NCBI RefSeq assembly: GCF_003426775.1
Contig: NZ_QJUG01000009.1
Location: 1-64,000, forward strand
DNA: 64,000 nt
Direction of reading: 5' to 3'
Source: Allorhizocola rhizosphaerae
Lineage (GTDB): Bacteria > Actinomycetota > Actinomycetes > Mycobacteriales > Micromonosporaceae
The notes beneath the pieces were generated by a model, which saw nothing but the letters and a program-made list of their open reading frames with translations, searched no databases and was not told the origin of the DNA. This document shows, piece after piece, positions 1 to 7,762 of this stretch (position 1 is its first letter; each line of letters begins with the position of its first letter). A program made the position numbers and the translations under genes.

Positions 1-153
1 GGCGGCGCGCGACTCGCCCGCGCCACCGGGCAGCGGCTTCGTGTCGCCGAGCGCGTCGGACAGCCACTGCAGGGCGCGGCGGCGGGCCGGCTCGTCCAGG
101 GGAGCGAGCGCCTGGTAGGCGGTTTCGAAGGCGGAAAGTTCGGTCAGGGCCAT
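1..153 (-). CDS. Hypothetical protein, 5' end only
   Basis: The first 51 codons of a minus-strand gene are present and the rest lies outside the window. It starts with ATG at 153 and reads MALTELSAFETAYQAL, followed by a basic stretch and a Gly/Pro turn. The visible part is predicted helical, with no signal peptide. I do not recognise the family. A perfect dyad lies 21 bases upstream of the start (174-187), which suggests a dedicated repressor controls it. Base use is like its neighbours. The reading frame is convincing by codon bias, but function cannot be stated. Confidence 0.6.
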   Translation of the reverse strand, partial: MALTELSAFETAYQALAPLDEPARRRALQWLSDALGDTKPLPGGAGESRAA

Positions 154-173
154 GGCAACAGTCCTCAAATTAA

Positions 174-187
174 TGAATCGTGATTCA
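174..187. promoter_or_regulatory. Candidate operator dyad
   Basis: TGAATC-GT-GATTCA is a perfect 6+2+6 inverted repeat 21 bases upstream of the minus-strand start at 153. Local AT content is higher than the surroundings. Dyads of this size are typical of TetR- or MarR-type repressors. The cognate regulator is not in view. Confidence 0.45.
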
Positions 188-552
188 CGTTCACATTCAT
201 GCTAACCGTAATTGATCGTAAACTGTCAACCGCGACTCAACAATCTGCGATTCGAGAATATCTGTAGAGTGTGATTCTGGTCGATGCAATCGCCGCTGCC
301 AAACCGGGGCAGAAAAATCGCTTGAGCGGCTGATTCGTGCCATCCCAGGGTGTGCCCGTGCTGTGTTGATGAGCCAACCGAAGCCGCGCCCGGCGCCCCT
401 GCCGCCCCGCGCGATCCGCCCGCTTTGGCCGGATGTCTAGGTGCGGGCGGCCTCCACCTTCCAGGGAGCTCCGCGCTCCGCAAGTCCGCGGCGCGCGCAT
501 TATCCGCGATATTGCTGTCGCGTCGGCACGCGGCGGGTGTTCCAATGGCCCG
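188..552. other. Non-coding stretch between divergent genes
   Basis: About 365 bases separate the operator at 174-187 from the preferred start of the phosphotransferase at 553. Reading frames cross it on both strands, but their translations are low-complexity Arg/Pro/Ala text without domain signal. A start for the plus-strand gene at 433 would shorten the gap. The 190-260 part is AT-rich and is the likely promoter area for the leftward gene. I see nothing else in it. Confidence 0.4.
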
Positions 553-1485
553 GTGGATGCGGCGGAGATTGCCCGGCGGTTCGCGCTCGGCAAAGGCGCA
601 CGGCTGTCGGACGGTCCCGTCGCGCGGGGCAGGCAGGGCGAGGTGTGGCGGCTGGACACCGCGGACGGTTCGTTCGCGGTGAAGGTCCCGTTCCATCGGT
701 CCACTGAGGACAATGTGGCCGCGTCGACCGCGTTCCACGAGGCGGCGTATGCGGCGGGAGTGCCAACGCCCCAGGTGCGGCGCGCGATTGACGGGCGCGT
801 TTTCGCCCAAGGTGTGCGCGTGTACGAATGGGTCGACCTGCTGCCGCCGACCACCGAGCTGGATCCCGCGATGCTCGGGCAGATCGTGGCCACCATGCAT
901 CGGGTGCCGTTGGACGAGTCGGGCCCGGTGCACTCGTGGTACACCGAGCCGGTCGGCGCGGCGCGTTGGGACGAGCTGGTCGGGCTGCTGCGCGAGCACG
1001 GTGCGCCGTTCGCCGAGCGGCTGGCCGCGCTGCGTGACGAGCTCGTCGCGCTGGAGTCGTGGCTCGAACCGCCGCGAAACACACGCACGTGCCACCGCGA
1101 CCTGTGGGCAGACAATGTGCTCCCGACCGCGGGCGGCGGCGTGTGCGTCATCGACTGGGAGAACAGCGGCCCGTGTGACCCGAGCCACGAGCTGGCATGC
1201 GTGCTGTTCGAGTTCGGGCGCACCGACCCGGGCCGGGCTAGCGCACTGGTCGACGCGTATCAACAGGCTGGTGGACCGGCCGCGGTGGACAGCCGCGCCC
1301 ACTTCACGATGCTCATCGCCCAACTCGGACACATCACCGAGATGGCCGCGTCGGATTGGCTGGAGCCCAACGTGCGCTCGCCACACCGCGCCGACGCGGC
1401 GGCGTGGATCGGTGAGGTGCTCGCCGAGCCGCACACCCGCGAGGTGTTGGATGCGCTGCTCAAGGTAGTGCGAGGCCACGACTAG
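553..1485 (+). CDS. Aminoglycoside-phosphotransferase-like small-molecule kinase
   Basis: This 310-residue protein of the APH/choline-kinase-like fold probably phosphorylates a small hydroxylated substrate with ATP in the cytosol. The N-lobe has the glycine-rich turn (GPVARGRQGEVW) and an ATP-binding lysine in FAVKV. The catalytic loop reads CHRDLWADNVL, with the Asp and Asn expected of the family. The metal-binding Asp sits in VIDWENSGPCDP. I prefer GTG 553 because the 40 residues from ATG 433 are unlike protein and family members begin near here; no strong ribosome site marks either. The substrate is unknown, and resistance should not be assumed. The gene stands alone, followed by a hairpin at 1508. 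Confidence 0.8.
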   Translation: MDAAEIARRFALGKGARLSDGPVARGRQGEVWRLDTADGSFAVKVPFHRSTEDNVAASTAFHEAAYAAGVPTPQVRRAIDGRVFAQGVRVYEWVDLLPPTTELDPAMLGQIVATMHRVPLDESGPVHSWYTEPVGAARWDELVGLLREHGAPFAERLAALRDELVALESWLEPPRNTRTCHRDLWADNVLPTAGGGVCVIDWENSGPCDPSHELACVLFEFGRTDPGRASALVDAYQQAGGPAAVDSRAHFTMLIAQLGHITEMAASDWLEPNVRSPHRADAAAWIGEVLAEPHTREVLDALLKVVRGHD

Positions 1486-1507
1486 CCATAGTAGGCGATG
1501 CATGGTA

Positions 1508-1545
1508 AGAATTTTCCAGGTACCCCCCAAGACCTGAAAAATTCT
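1508..1545 (+). promoter_or_regulatory. 14-bp hairpin in a 5' leader or intergenic region
   Basis: AGAATTTTCCAGGT at 1508-1521 pairs with ACCTGAAAAATTCT at 1532-1545, with one mismatch and a C-rich 10-base loop. It lies 18 bases before the ATG of the secreted DUF1906 gene and 23 bases after the kinase stop. It could end kinase transcription, act as a large operator, or fold in the leader of the next gene. The A/T-rich arm is unusual for this DNA. Confidence 0.5.
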
Positions 1546-1562
1546 CCCGCCCGGAGGTCTGG

Positions 1563-2801
1563 ATGAGAACCCTCCTCGCACTGATGCTGGCCGCGACCGC
1601 CATCGCGCCCATCCCGTCGGCCACACAAGTCACCGCGGCACCCGCCATCCAGGCCGCGCTCCCGCCCCAGCCCGGCACGTTTGTCGGCAGGGGATTCGAC
1701 ACGTGCACGGCACCCTCGCAATCGGCGATGAACGCGTGGCGTAACAGCTCGCCCTATCGCGCGATCGGCATCTACATCAGCGGGGCCAGCCGGTCGTGCT
1801 CGCAGCCCAACCTGACCGCGACGTGGGTGGCCAATCAGGTCAACAACGGGTGGCGGCTCATCCCCATCGAGCTGGACAAACAAGCGCCGTGCGGCACACG
1901 CCAGCCGAAAATGTCCAGCAATCCGACCACGGCTCGGTCTGAGGGCGCGGCCAGAGCGACCAGCGCGGTCAACGCCGCCCGCGCGCTCGGCATCCCGGCG
2001 GGCAGCACCCTCTACAACGACATCGAGCACTATCCGTCCAACGCGTCGTGCAAGGCGGCGGTCATGTCCTATCTGTCGGGCTGGACGCTGCGGCTGCACG
2101 AGCTCGGCTATCTGTCCGGGATGTACTCCAGCGGATCGTCCGGCATCACGGACGTGTGCAGCGAATACCACAACCCGGCCTACACCCGGCTGGACCACCT
2201 GTGGATCGCGTGGTGGAACGGCGTGGCCGACACCGACGCCGGACAGTACTGCCCGGACGAGTACTACGCCAACCACCAACGGCTGCACCAGTACGCGGGC
2301 GAGGTCTACGAGACGTGGGGCGGCGTGAGACTCCACATCGACCGCAACTATCTCGATGTCGCGCCCGTGACATCGGAACCGCCCGGTGGCGGCTGGAGCG
2401 TCATCGTGGACAACACCGACAGCGGGCGGTTCACGGCCAGTGCCAGCTGGGGCTCGTCAACGTTTTCGAGCCAGCGCTACGGCACCGACTATCGCTTCGC
2501 CGATCCCGTCTCGGCGAGCGACGCCGCCTGGTACAAGGTGAACATCCCCGAGACGGCTTCCTATGAGATTTCCATTTGGTACCCGGCCAACTCCGGCTAC
2601 AACGATTCGACCCCGTTTGTCATCGCGACCACGACCGGCACCCAGTCGGTCAGGGTCAACCAGCGCATCGGCGGCGGCGCGTGGATGTCGATCGGCGTGT
2701 TCACGCTCGCGGCGGGCGACGGCGACAAGGTGGGCGTGAGCCGATGGACCACGGGCACCGGCTACGTCATCGCCGATGCCATCCGCGTTACGCGAGTTTG
2801 A
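1563..2801 (+). CDS. Secreted DUF1906 (glycosidase-like) protein with golvesin C-terminal-like domain
   Basis: This is a 412-residue exported protein. Residues 1-30 form a signal peptide ending near TAAPAIQA. Residues 40-265 are a DUF1906 domain, the Rv2525c-type glycoside-hydrolase-like TIM barrel: GFDTCTAPS, GIYISG and IYNDIEHY-type strands are visible (here TLYNDIEHY), and the barrel acids are retained. Residues 280-412 match a golvesin C-terminal-like beta domain (VIVDNTDSGRF, WYKVNIPETASYEI), a probable carbohydrate or wall-binding module. ATG 1563 follows GGAGG at 6 bases. A role in acting on or binding cell-wall or environmental glycans is inferred; the substrate is not known. Confidence 0.85.
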   Translation: MRTLLALMLAATAIAPIPSATQVTAAPAIQAALPPQPGTFVGRGFDTCTAPSQSAMNAWRNSSPYRAIGIYISGASRSCSQPNLTATWVANQVNNGWRLIPIELDKQAPCGTRQPKMSSNPTTARSEGAARATSAVNAARALGIPAGSTLYNDIEHYPSNASCKAAVMSYLSGWTLRLHELGYLSGMYSSGSSGITDVCSEYHNPAYTRLDHLWIAWWNGVADTDAGQYCPDEYYANHQRLHQYAGEVYETWGGVRLHIDRNYLDVAPVTSEPPGGGWSVIVDNTDSGRFTASASWGSSTFSSQRYGTDYRFADPVSASDAAWYKVNIPETASYEISIWYPANSGYNDSTPFVIATTTGTQSVRVNQRIGGGAWMSIGVFTLAAGDGDKVGVSRWTTGTGYVIADAIRVTRV

Positions 2802-2861
2802 CCGGGCAGAGCAGCAGGCAAAATCACGGCTTCCCCTGAACGGAGTTTTCACCGGGGCGCG

Positions 2862-3052
2862 TTGTCGAAGGGTTGACTCTGTTCGGGCGAGGCCGTGCGC
2901 TTGCGCGGGTGAGGCTGAAGGCTTCGCGAAGCGTTCAACCCTGACCCGCTGCGGGAATTGTCGAAGGGCTGACGCTGTGCGGGCGAAGCCGTGCGCTTGC
3001 GCGGGTGAGGTTGAAGCCTTCGCGAAGCGTTCAACCTCACCCGCTGCGGGAA
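2862..3052. repeat. Two tandem copies of a 95-96 bp hairpin element
   Basis: Copy 1 is 2862-2957 and copy 2 is 2958-3052, directly abutting and about 90% identical. In copy 2, GCGGGTGAGGTTGAA pairs perfectly with TTCAACCTCACCCGC around the self-complementary core CTTCGCGAAG. The stem in copy 1 has decayed. The array sits exactly between the ends of two convergent genes. It stops at the TAA of the Hsp70 gene, whose last codons (TTATTGAAG on plus) resemble the unit's start. A diverged relative lies at 8744-8809. It may work as a bidirectional terminator. Confidence 0.8.
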
Positions 3053-4534
3053 TTATTGAAGCTGCCCCTCGTATTCGCCCTTGCCGTCGATGAGGTGGAT
3101 GCGCCCGTCGGGGTAGAGGGAAAACTCGAAATCGTCATAGCTGAGCTCGACGGCGAAACCGTCCAAAGTGGACCCGTCGAGCTTGGCCTGTGAGGCTTCG
3201 CCGGAGTGCGACACCACGCGCAGCCGACCCGTGCCGCCCTCGGGCAGCTTGAGCTGGCGGCCGGTGCGGATCAGGCGCAGCTCGCCGTCGCCCGTGGCCA
3301 GCTGGCGCATTTCGAGCAGCGGGGTGTATGCCTCGTAGACCGTGCGCTGCTGCCGGCCCTTGTCCCACTCCAGCACGATGTCGAAGGCCGGCCGGTATTT
3401 GTTGATGCGGGCGTAGCCGCTCGCCAGCGCAAGGCCGGTCGCGACCGCGAATTCCGGTGAGGCGTGGGCCAGTTCGATGCGCGTGCTCGGCGGGAACAGC
3501 TGGGCCAGGCGCTCGGTCACGTAAGGGATCTGGCTCATGCCACCGGACAGGACGACGACATCGACCTGTGCGGCGAGCTCGTCGATCGACACGCTCACGA
3601 TGTCTTCGACCTCGGTGGCGTTGGGCAGTGCCGCGATGCGCAGGGCCGTCTCTACATACTGCTCGGCACGGTCCATCTGCGCCGCGAAAACCTCGTTGAG
3701 CTGCTCGCGGCTGTACGGGATCGACGCCACGCCGAACTCGCGTCGCGGCAGTTTCACGTCGACCTCGGCCACGCTGCTCAGGCTGATCTTCACGTCGGGT
3801 GCGGCGTGTTGCAGGCGCTGGCGCGCACGCTTGGGCCGCTCCAGCATGCGCACATCGATGCCGCTCGCGGCCAGCCGGTATTCCAAGTCCTCGGCGACCA
3901 CCCGGTCGAGCGCGTTGCCCGCCTCGGCCACGCCCAGCGCGGCGAGCACGGAAACATCCTGCTTGCCTTGGCCTTGCACCTCCAGCACCGCGATGTCGAG
4001 CGTCCCGCCACCCATGTCGAACACCAGCACGCGCACGGGCGCCTTGGGGCCCTTTTGGTTTGACAGCCACGCGATGCCGGCCGCAACCGGTTCGTCGACC
4101 AGATTGGCGAGGGTCACGTCGAGGCCCGCGCGGCGGGCAAGCTCATGCAGCCGGCGCCGCTGCGGGCCGTCCCACATCGCCGGGCAGCCCAGCGTCGGGG
4201 GATTGGCCGTCATGTCGACGCCCTTGGCCGAGGCGCGCCGCACCGTCTCGCGCAGCATCTCGACCATGAGGTCGTCGGCGCGCACGTCCTTGGTACCGGT
4301 CGGCGTGTCCAGCTGCACGAAGGCGCGATTCTCCGTGATGCACCGCTTGATCGAGCGCACCAGCTGGGCATCGTCCACATAGAGCGCCTGCTCGCCGACC
4401 AGGATCGCGCCATCGTCGGCATAGCCGACCAGGGAGGGCATCCACGCAAAGGTCTCGCCAATGGGTACCACGCCGCGCTGCGAAGCGACGAAAATGGTCG
4501 AGGTACCGAAATCCAATCCGCTTCCGCTTCTCAA
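3053..4534 (-). CDS. Hsp70-family (DnaK-like) chaperone ATPase
   Basis: This 493-residue Hsp70 homologue is shorter than DnaK (about 610-640). The actin-like ATPase has its landmark loops: GLDFGTSTIFVA (phosphate 1), VLVFDMGGGTLDIAVLEV (phosphate 2) and VVLSGGMSQIPYVTERL (adenosine). The C-terminal 110 residues form a beta-rich region ending EYEGQLQ, and the helical lid of DnaK is missing. It is therefore a specialised Hsp70 of the kind common in actinobacteria, not the housekeeping copy. It lies 7 bases after a GrpE-like gene on the same strand and must be co-transcribed with it. The client is unknown. Confidence 0.9.
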   Translation of the reverse strand: MRSGSGLDFGTSTIFVASQRGVVPIGETFAWMPSLVGYADDGAILVGEQALYVDDAQLVRSIKRCITENRAFVQLDTPTGTKDVRADDLMVEMLRETVRRASAKGVDMTANPPTLGCPAMWDGPQRRRLHELARRAGLDVTLANLVDEPVAAGIAWLSNQKGPKAPVRVLVFDMGGGTLDIAVLEVQGQGKQDVSVLAALGVAEAGNALDRVVAEDLEYRLAASGIDVRMLERPKRARQRLQHAAPDVKISLSSVAEVDVKLPRREFGVASIPYSREQLNEVFAAQMDRAEQYVETALRIAALPNATEVEDIVSVSIDELAAQVDVVVLSGGMSQIPYVTERLAQLFPPSTRIELAHASPEFAVATGLALASGYARINKYRPAFDIVLEWDKGRQQRTVYEAYTPLLEMRQLATGDGELRLIRTGRQLKLPEGGTGRLRVVSHSGEASQAKLDGSTLDGFAVELSYDDFEFSLYPDGRIHLIDGKGEYEGQLQ

Positions 4535-4541
4535 AGGTCAC

Positions 4542-5195
4542 CTATTCCTCGACGACTGCCTTGCCCAGCAGCACATCCTCGCTGCCGCGCCTCCAGATAT
4601 ACCCGGGCCGCACAACAATTACCGATGCCCCGTCGCGAATCCGGCCCCCGATGGGCTGGTGTTTCCTTCGGTCGAACCTGGTCGCTTCACCCGCTCGGCC
4701 GATCGGATCCAGCCCGCTGCGCTTCACCCACGCCCGCACCTGGCGCATCATCACCGGCGGGTCGGTCTCGTTGGCCAGCAGCTCCTCGACCTCGCTCGCG
4801 AGCTCGGCCAGCAGCCGCACCCGGTCGATCTCCGCCTGCCGCTGCCTGGCCTCCTGCTCACTGTCGTTATTAGACGGTACCGCCAAAGCCTCCCGGATGA
4901 CCTCGGCGAGCGCGGTGCGTCGCGGCCCGGCCAGCCCATCCTTGACCAGCAGCTCAAGGGCTTCGGCCGGGGACACGTCGGGCACCTGCGGCCCGGTCCA
5001 ACGGTAGCGACTGCCCTCGATCGCGACGTGTTCGTGGGCTTTTACCAGCTTTTGCACGATGGGCCATGCTTTTTCGGCGCTGCCCTTGCTCATCCCGCCG
5101 GACCGCAGGCCCTCCCTGATCTCGGCCGGGGACAGCGCCTTGCCCGCATGCTGAAGCACCCGCAGCACGCGATCGAGCAGCGCGTCGGCAGACAT
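4542..5195 (-). CDS. Winged-helix protein with GrpE-like C-terminal domain
   Basis: This 217-residue protein is encoded just upstream of the Hsp70 gene. Residues 1-70 look like a winged helix (LLDRVLRVLQHAGKALSPAE, then KAWPIVQKLVKAHEHV and a YRW wing). A charged helix follows (SEQEARQRQAEIDRVRLLAELASE is the centre). The last 60 residues resemble the GrpE beta domain: FDRRKHQPIGG, VIVVRPGYIWR, EDVLLGKA. By position and shape it is the nucleotide-exchange factor for the adjacent Hsp70. The start is uncertain: ATG 5195, GTG 5210 or a codon near 5252, none with a clear ribosome site. The winged-helix/GrpE combination is unusual. Confidence 0.65.
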   Translation of the reverse strand: MSADALLDRVLRVLQHAGKALSPAEIREGLRSGGMSKGSAEKAWPIVQKLVKAHEHVAIEGSRYRWTGPQVPDVSPAEALELLVKDGLAGPRRTALAEVIREALAVPSNNDSEQEARQRQAEIDRVRLLAELASEVEELLANETDPPVMMRQVRAWVKRSGLDPIGRAGEATRFDRRKHQPIGGRIRDGASVIVVRPGYIWRRGSEDVLLGKAVVEE

Positions 5196-5306
5196 GTCCG
5201 GGCCAGTCACGACCAGCACTGTAATGCTTGCGCCCCGAACCGCCGTAGCCAAGGTCCGGCATTGCCCACTCGACTGCCGCCGTATTCATGTGAGCCACTG
5301 GACGAT

Positions 5307-5815
5307 GTGCGAACACTTACCGCAGCTATCACGTTGGCTCTGCTGGGCATCCCCGCTGCGACTCCCGCTCATGCCGCGCAGCAGCAGGTGACATGCATCA
5401 TCAACAAGGTCATCAGATGGGACTCGCCGCTGAAAACGTCGAGCAGCAGGTCACCTTCCGCACCGCGGGCCAGCTCACCGGATGCATTGGCGGGCTGTCG
5501 GCCACGGCCACCTATGCGAAGACGGGCACCTACACGAGCGCCACGTGCACCACGGTCCTGCGGGGCGGCACCGGGATACGAGTGTGGGACTGGACCGCGC
5601 CGGGTGTGGAATCCAGCCATTTCGCCTACCTTGTCACGGGCGGCCGGGTCGACGGCAACATCGTGGCGGTGGCCACGGGTCCGATCATCGCCGGGGCCTA
5701 CATCGACTCGGCGGTCCGGTCGGCAGCGTCCGCGCCGGAGCCCGATCCGCTCGCGTGCGCGGGCGACGGCGCGGAGCGCGTGATCGTGGCGGGCGCCCTC
5801 ACCACCGGCGTCTAA
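5307..5815 (+). pseudogene. Small secreted protein, frame broken in an A-run
   Basis: GTG 5307 opens a clear signal peptide (VRTLTAAITLALLGIPAATP, then AHA) and mature start QQQVTCIINKVIRWD. That frame then degrades at CTGAAAACG near 5432. The continuation QQVTFRTAGQLTGCIGGL through TSATCTTVL runs in the -1 frame to the stop at 5813-5815. One added A in the AAAA run would restore a single 170-residue protein with paired cysteines, like the small secreted actinobacterial proteins of unknown role. Either a real one-base deletion or a base-calling error explains it. The sequence is not a classical slippery heptamer, so programmed shifting is unlikely. Confidence 0.6.
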
Positions 5816-5911
5816 ACCTGGCGGGCCACACCCGGCGACTGTCCACAATAGATCTTTCCGGCGGAACGCACATCCAAAGAGAGTGTCAAACAACATTGTC
5901 GTGGATGGATA

Positions 5912-5940
5912 TTGACAGTGGACGCTATCTCTCGATAGCG
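5912..5940 (+). promoter_or_regulatory. Candidate promoter with internal dyad
   Basis: TTGACA at 5912-5917 is followed by CGCTATC-TCTC-GATAGCG, a perfect 7-bp inverted repeat at 5923-5940. A weak -10 may be ATAGCG at 5935-5940 after 17 bases. The dyad fills the spacer, where a repressor or activator would act on the ricin lectin gene starting at 5978. Confidence 0.4.
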
Positions 5941-5977
5941 TTGAGCCCAACATCCAACGGGGAAACATGGGGGTTAC

Positions 5978-6577
5978 ATGTTCCAATCCAAGGTGCGCAG
6001 ACTCAGCATGTCGCTCGTCTGCCTCGTCACATCCGTGTTCGCGTTCGCCGGAGTGGCCTCGGCCGCGCCGGACGACACCAAACCGGCTCGTCCGAAGGCG
6101 CGCGAAGGATCGATCGGCACGCTGTCCTTCGGACCCGTGGTGATCTGGAACGCCACCACTGGAAAATGTGTCGACATTCCGGGTTACGGCAACGGGACGG
6201 TGAACGGTCCGGTCAACCAGTACACGTGCGACAACAGCACCGCCGACAACCAGCGGTTCATCTTCGATGACCTGGGCATCGGTGATGGCTTCTACAACAT
6301 CCGCAACGAAAAGGACGGCCTGTGCCTGGACGTGCCCAACTACGGTTCCGTGGGTTCCGGCACTCTCGTCAGCGAATACCACTGCGACTACAGCACCGCC
6401 GACAACCAATTGTACTATCTGGAGGTGCGGCCGAGCGGCTACTACTGGATCCGCAACGTTGCCAGCGACGGGGACCTCTGCCTTGATGTTGCAGGATTCG
6501 GGACCGGGGGCAACGACGCCCGGCTCACGCTCTACACCTGCAGCGACACCGACGACCATCTCTGGCTGCCCTACTAG
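5978..6577 (+). CDS. Secreted ricin-type beta-trefoil lectin
   Basis: This 199-residue protein has a signal peptide of about 30 residues (SLVCLVTSVFAFAGVASA) and one ricin B-like trefoil. Three repeats can be read, with cores GKCVDIPGYGNG, GLCLDVPNYGSVG and DLCLDVAGFGTGG. Each is followed by a Cys-containing strand and a (D/E)NQ-type turn; the last turn is changed to DDHLW. The expected role is binding of extracellular sugars. There is no catalytic domain. ATG 5978 follows a G-rich site. A hairpin after the stop suggests a single-gene unit. A second lectin of this type is at 38946-39476. Confidence 0.85.
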   Translation: MFQSKVRRLSMSLVCLVTSVFAFAGVASAAPDDTKPARPKAREGSIGTLSFGPVVIWNATTGKCVDIPGYGNGTVNGPVNQYTCDNSTADNQRFIFDDLGIGDGFYNIRNEKDGLCLDVPNYGSVGSGTLVSEYHCDYSTADNQLYYLEVRPSGYYWIRNVASDGDLCLDVAGFGTGGNDARLTLYTCSDTDDHLWLPY

Positions 6578-6589
6578 CACTGGCATGGG

Positions 6590-6632
6590 GCGGTCGGCGT
6601 CCAACCGGGCGAACCCCCGGGGCGTCGGCCGC
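6590..6632 (+). terminator. GC-rich hairpin after the lectin gene
   Basis: GCGGTCGGCGTC at 6590-6601 pairs over 12 positions (several G-U) with GGCGTCGGCCGC at 6621-6632. It starts 12 bases after the lectin stop. There is no U-tract, as is common in actinobacteria. Confidence 0.4.
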
Positions 6633-6759
6633 TCAAACCGGCCTGCGGCCCCACTGATCGTTGTGGCTTATCAGAGATTTCCATGGCCGGGCTACCGATG
6701 ACTACGATCTGCCTGTAGCTTAGGCTCCGGCCGAACGGCGATGCGATTCTGCGGCACGT

Positions 6760-7443
6760 TCAGGAGTTGTAGCGGGGGTTGTCGCCGTACTTCAGGAAGC
6801 CGTATGAAGCTTCCTGCCCAGTGTCGGTGCCCGTTGTCGCCTCGGCGAGCGCGTCGTCGAGCCATCGCCGGTAGAGCGTCATGAAGTCGACTTCGAGGCA
6901 GTACAGCCCGGTGCTGTCGTCGCTGCTGTCGAGCCACACCGTGCCGCGCCGGGGGCCGCGCACGACGAGCGAGAACCAGGCCCCGCAACCATAGTCCACA
7001 ATGGGCAGACGGCCGTGCAGCCATGGCACGTCGGAGTACTTTTGCGACAGCTCACCGAAGCGGGCCTCATATGAGGGGTCCGACTCGAGTCGTGCCAGGT
7101 GTTCATCCCAGTCATCCGGCTGGCCGATCAGCTCGCCGAAGTCCACATCGGACTCCAGCGGGCAGTCGTGGCCGAGCGAGTCCAGCGAGCCGAGCGCGGT
7201 TTCGAGCCGGGACAGCGCCGCGCCCAGCGGGAGCACCCCGTAGTACGGGCCCGCGCCGCCGTCGCCGACCTCCGTCACGAACCAGCGATACTCCTCGGGC
7301 AACCGCGCGCCGATGGCCTGCTCCGCCCGCGCGAGCGTCGCCGCGTCCACCGGGGGATTGAGCTCGTACCCGTGCCGGAACGCGGCGAACACCTCGCGCC
7401 CCGGATCCGCCGCAGCGATCCGTGCCAGCATCTCCCGCACCAC
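6760..7443 (-). CDS. SMI1/KNR4 (SUKH) family protein
   Basis: This 227-residue protein (GTG 7443) or slightly shorter (GTG 7440, ATG 7431) carries the SUKH signature. It shows helix TLARAEQAIGARLPEEYRWF followed by VTEVGDGGAGPYYGVLPL. Family members are cytosolic binding proteins and often immunity factors of polymorphic toxins; here no toxin gene is adjacent. It is preceded, with a 10-13 base gap, by a 59-residue ORF and probably forms a two-gene operon with it. Translation further upstream in frame is unlike protein, so the longer start at 7677 is rejected. Confidence 0.75.
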   Translation of the reverse strand: MVREMLARIAAADPGREVFAAFRHGYELNPPVDAATLARAEQAIGARLPEEYRWFVTEVGDGGAGPYYGVLPLGAALSRLETALGSLDSLGHDCPLESDVDFGELIGQPDDWDEHLARLESDPSYEARFGELSQKYSDVPWLHGRLPIVDYGCGAWFSLVVRGPRRGTVWLDSSDDSTGLYCLEVDFMTLYRRWLDDALAEATTGTDTGQEASYGFLKYGDNPRYNS

Positions 7444-7453
7444 ACCCGCGATG

Positions 7454-7633
7454 CTACGTGTCCCAATCCTCCGAGCTGCCGAGGGCACGTTCGCACCGCG
7501 CGATCCCATCCAGCGCCGCCAACCGGTCGACCCGCGCGTCACCGAGAGCCGCGCGGTAGTCGGCCAGGGCGAGCTCGTACTCCTGCTCCCGCTCATAGTC
7601 CTGCCCTCGCCGGCACATGACCTCGGGATCCAT
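7454..7633 (-). CDS. Small TPR-like helical protein
   Basis: This 59-residue ORF starts with ATG 7633 (MDPEVMCRRGQDYEREQEYE). It contains a helix pair resembling one tetratricopeptide unit (ELALADYRAAL, then LAALDGIARCERAL). It is encoded directly upstream of the SUKH gene and likely translated with it. The start could also be Met6. No function is recognised; a partner for the SUKH protein is an inference from position. Confidence 0.55.
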   Translation of the reverse strand: MDPEVMCRRGQDYEREQEYELALADYRAALGDARVDRLAALDGIARCERALGSSEDWDT

Positions 7634-7762
7634 CGCGCCTCCGTGGTGTGTGCGGCCCACGGGGAATGGCCGCACACATGACAAGTCTGAATGTCTGAAA
7701 GGACGGCACGCCAAGCCTTTCAGTCGTGGCTTAAACGGCACGCCCTTTGCGAAGCTGACGCC

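Noticed and set aside
4461-5306. Long plus-strand open frame across the GrpE-like gene leading into the secreted protein
   Set aside because: Antisense text; only the part from GTG 5307 has a signal peptide and fits a gene.
5425-5440. Programmed -1 frameshift in the secreted protein
   Set aside because: The zero-frame codons AAA ACG preceded by G do not make an X-XXY-YYZ heptamer and no downstream pseudoknot was evident.
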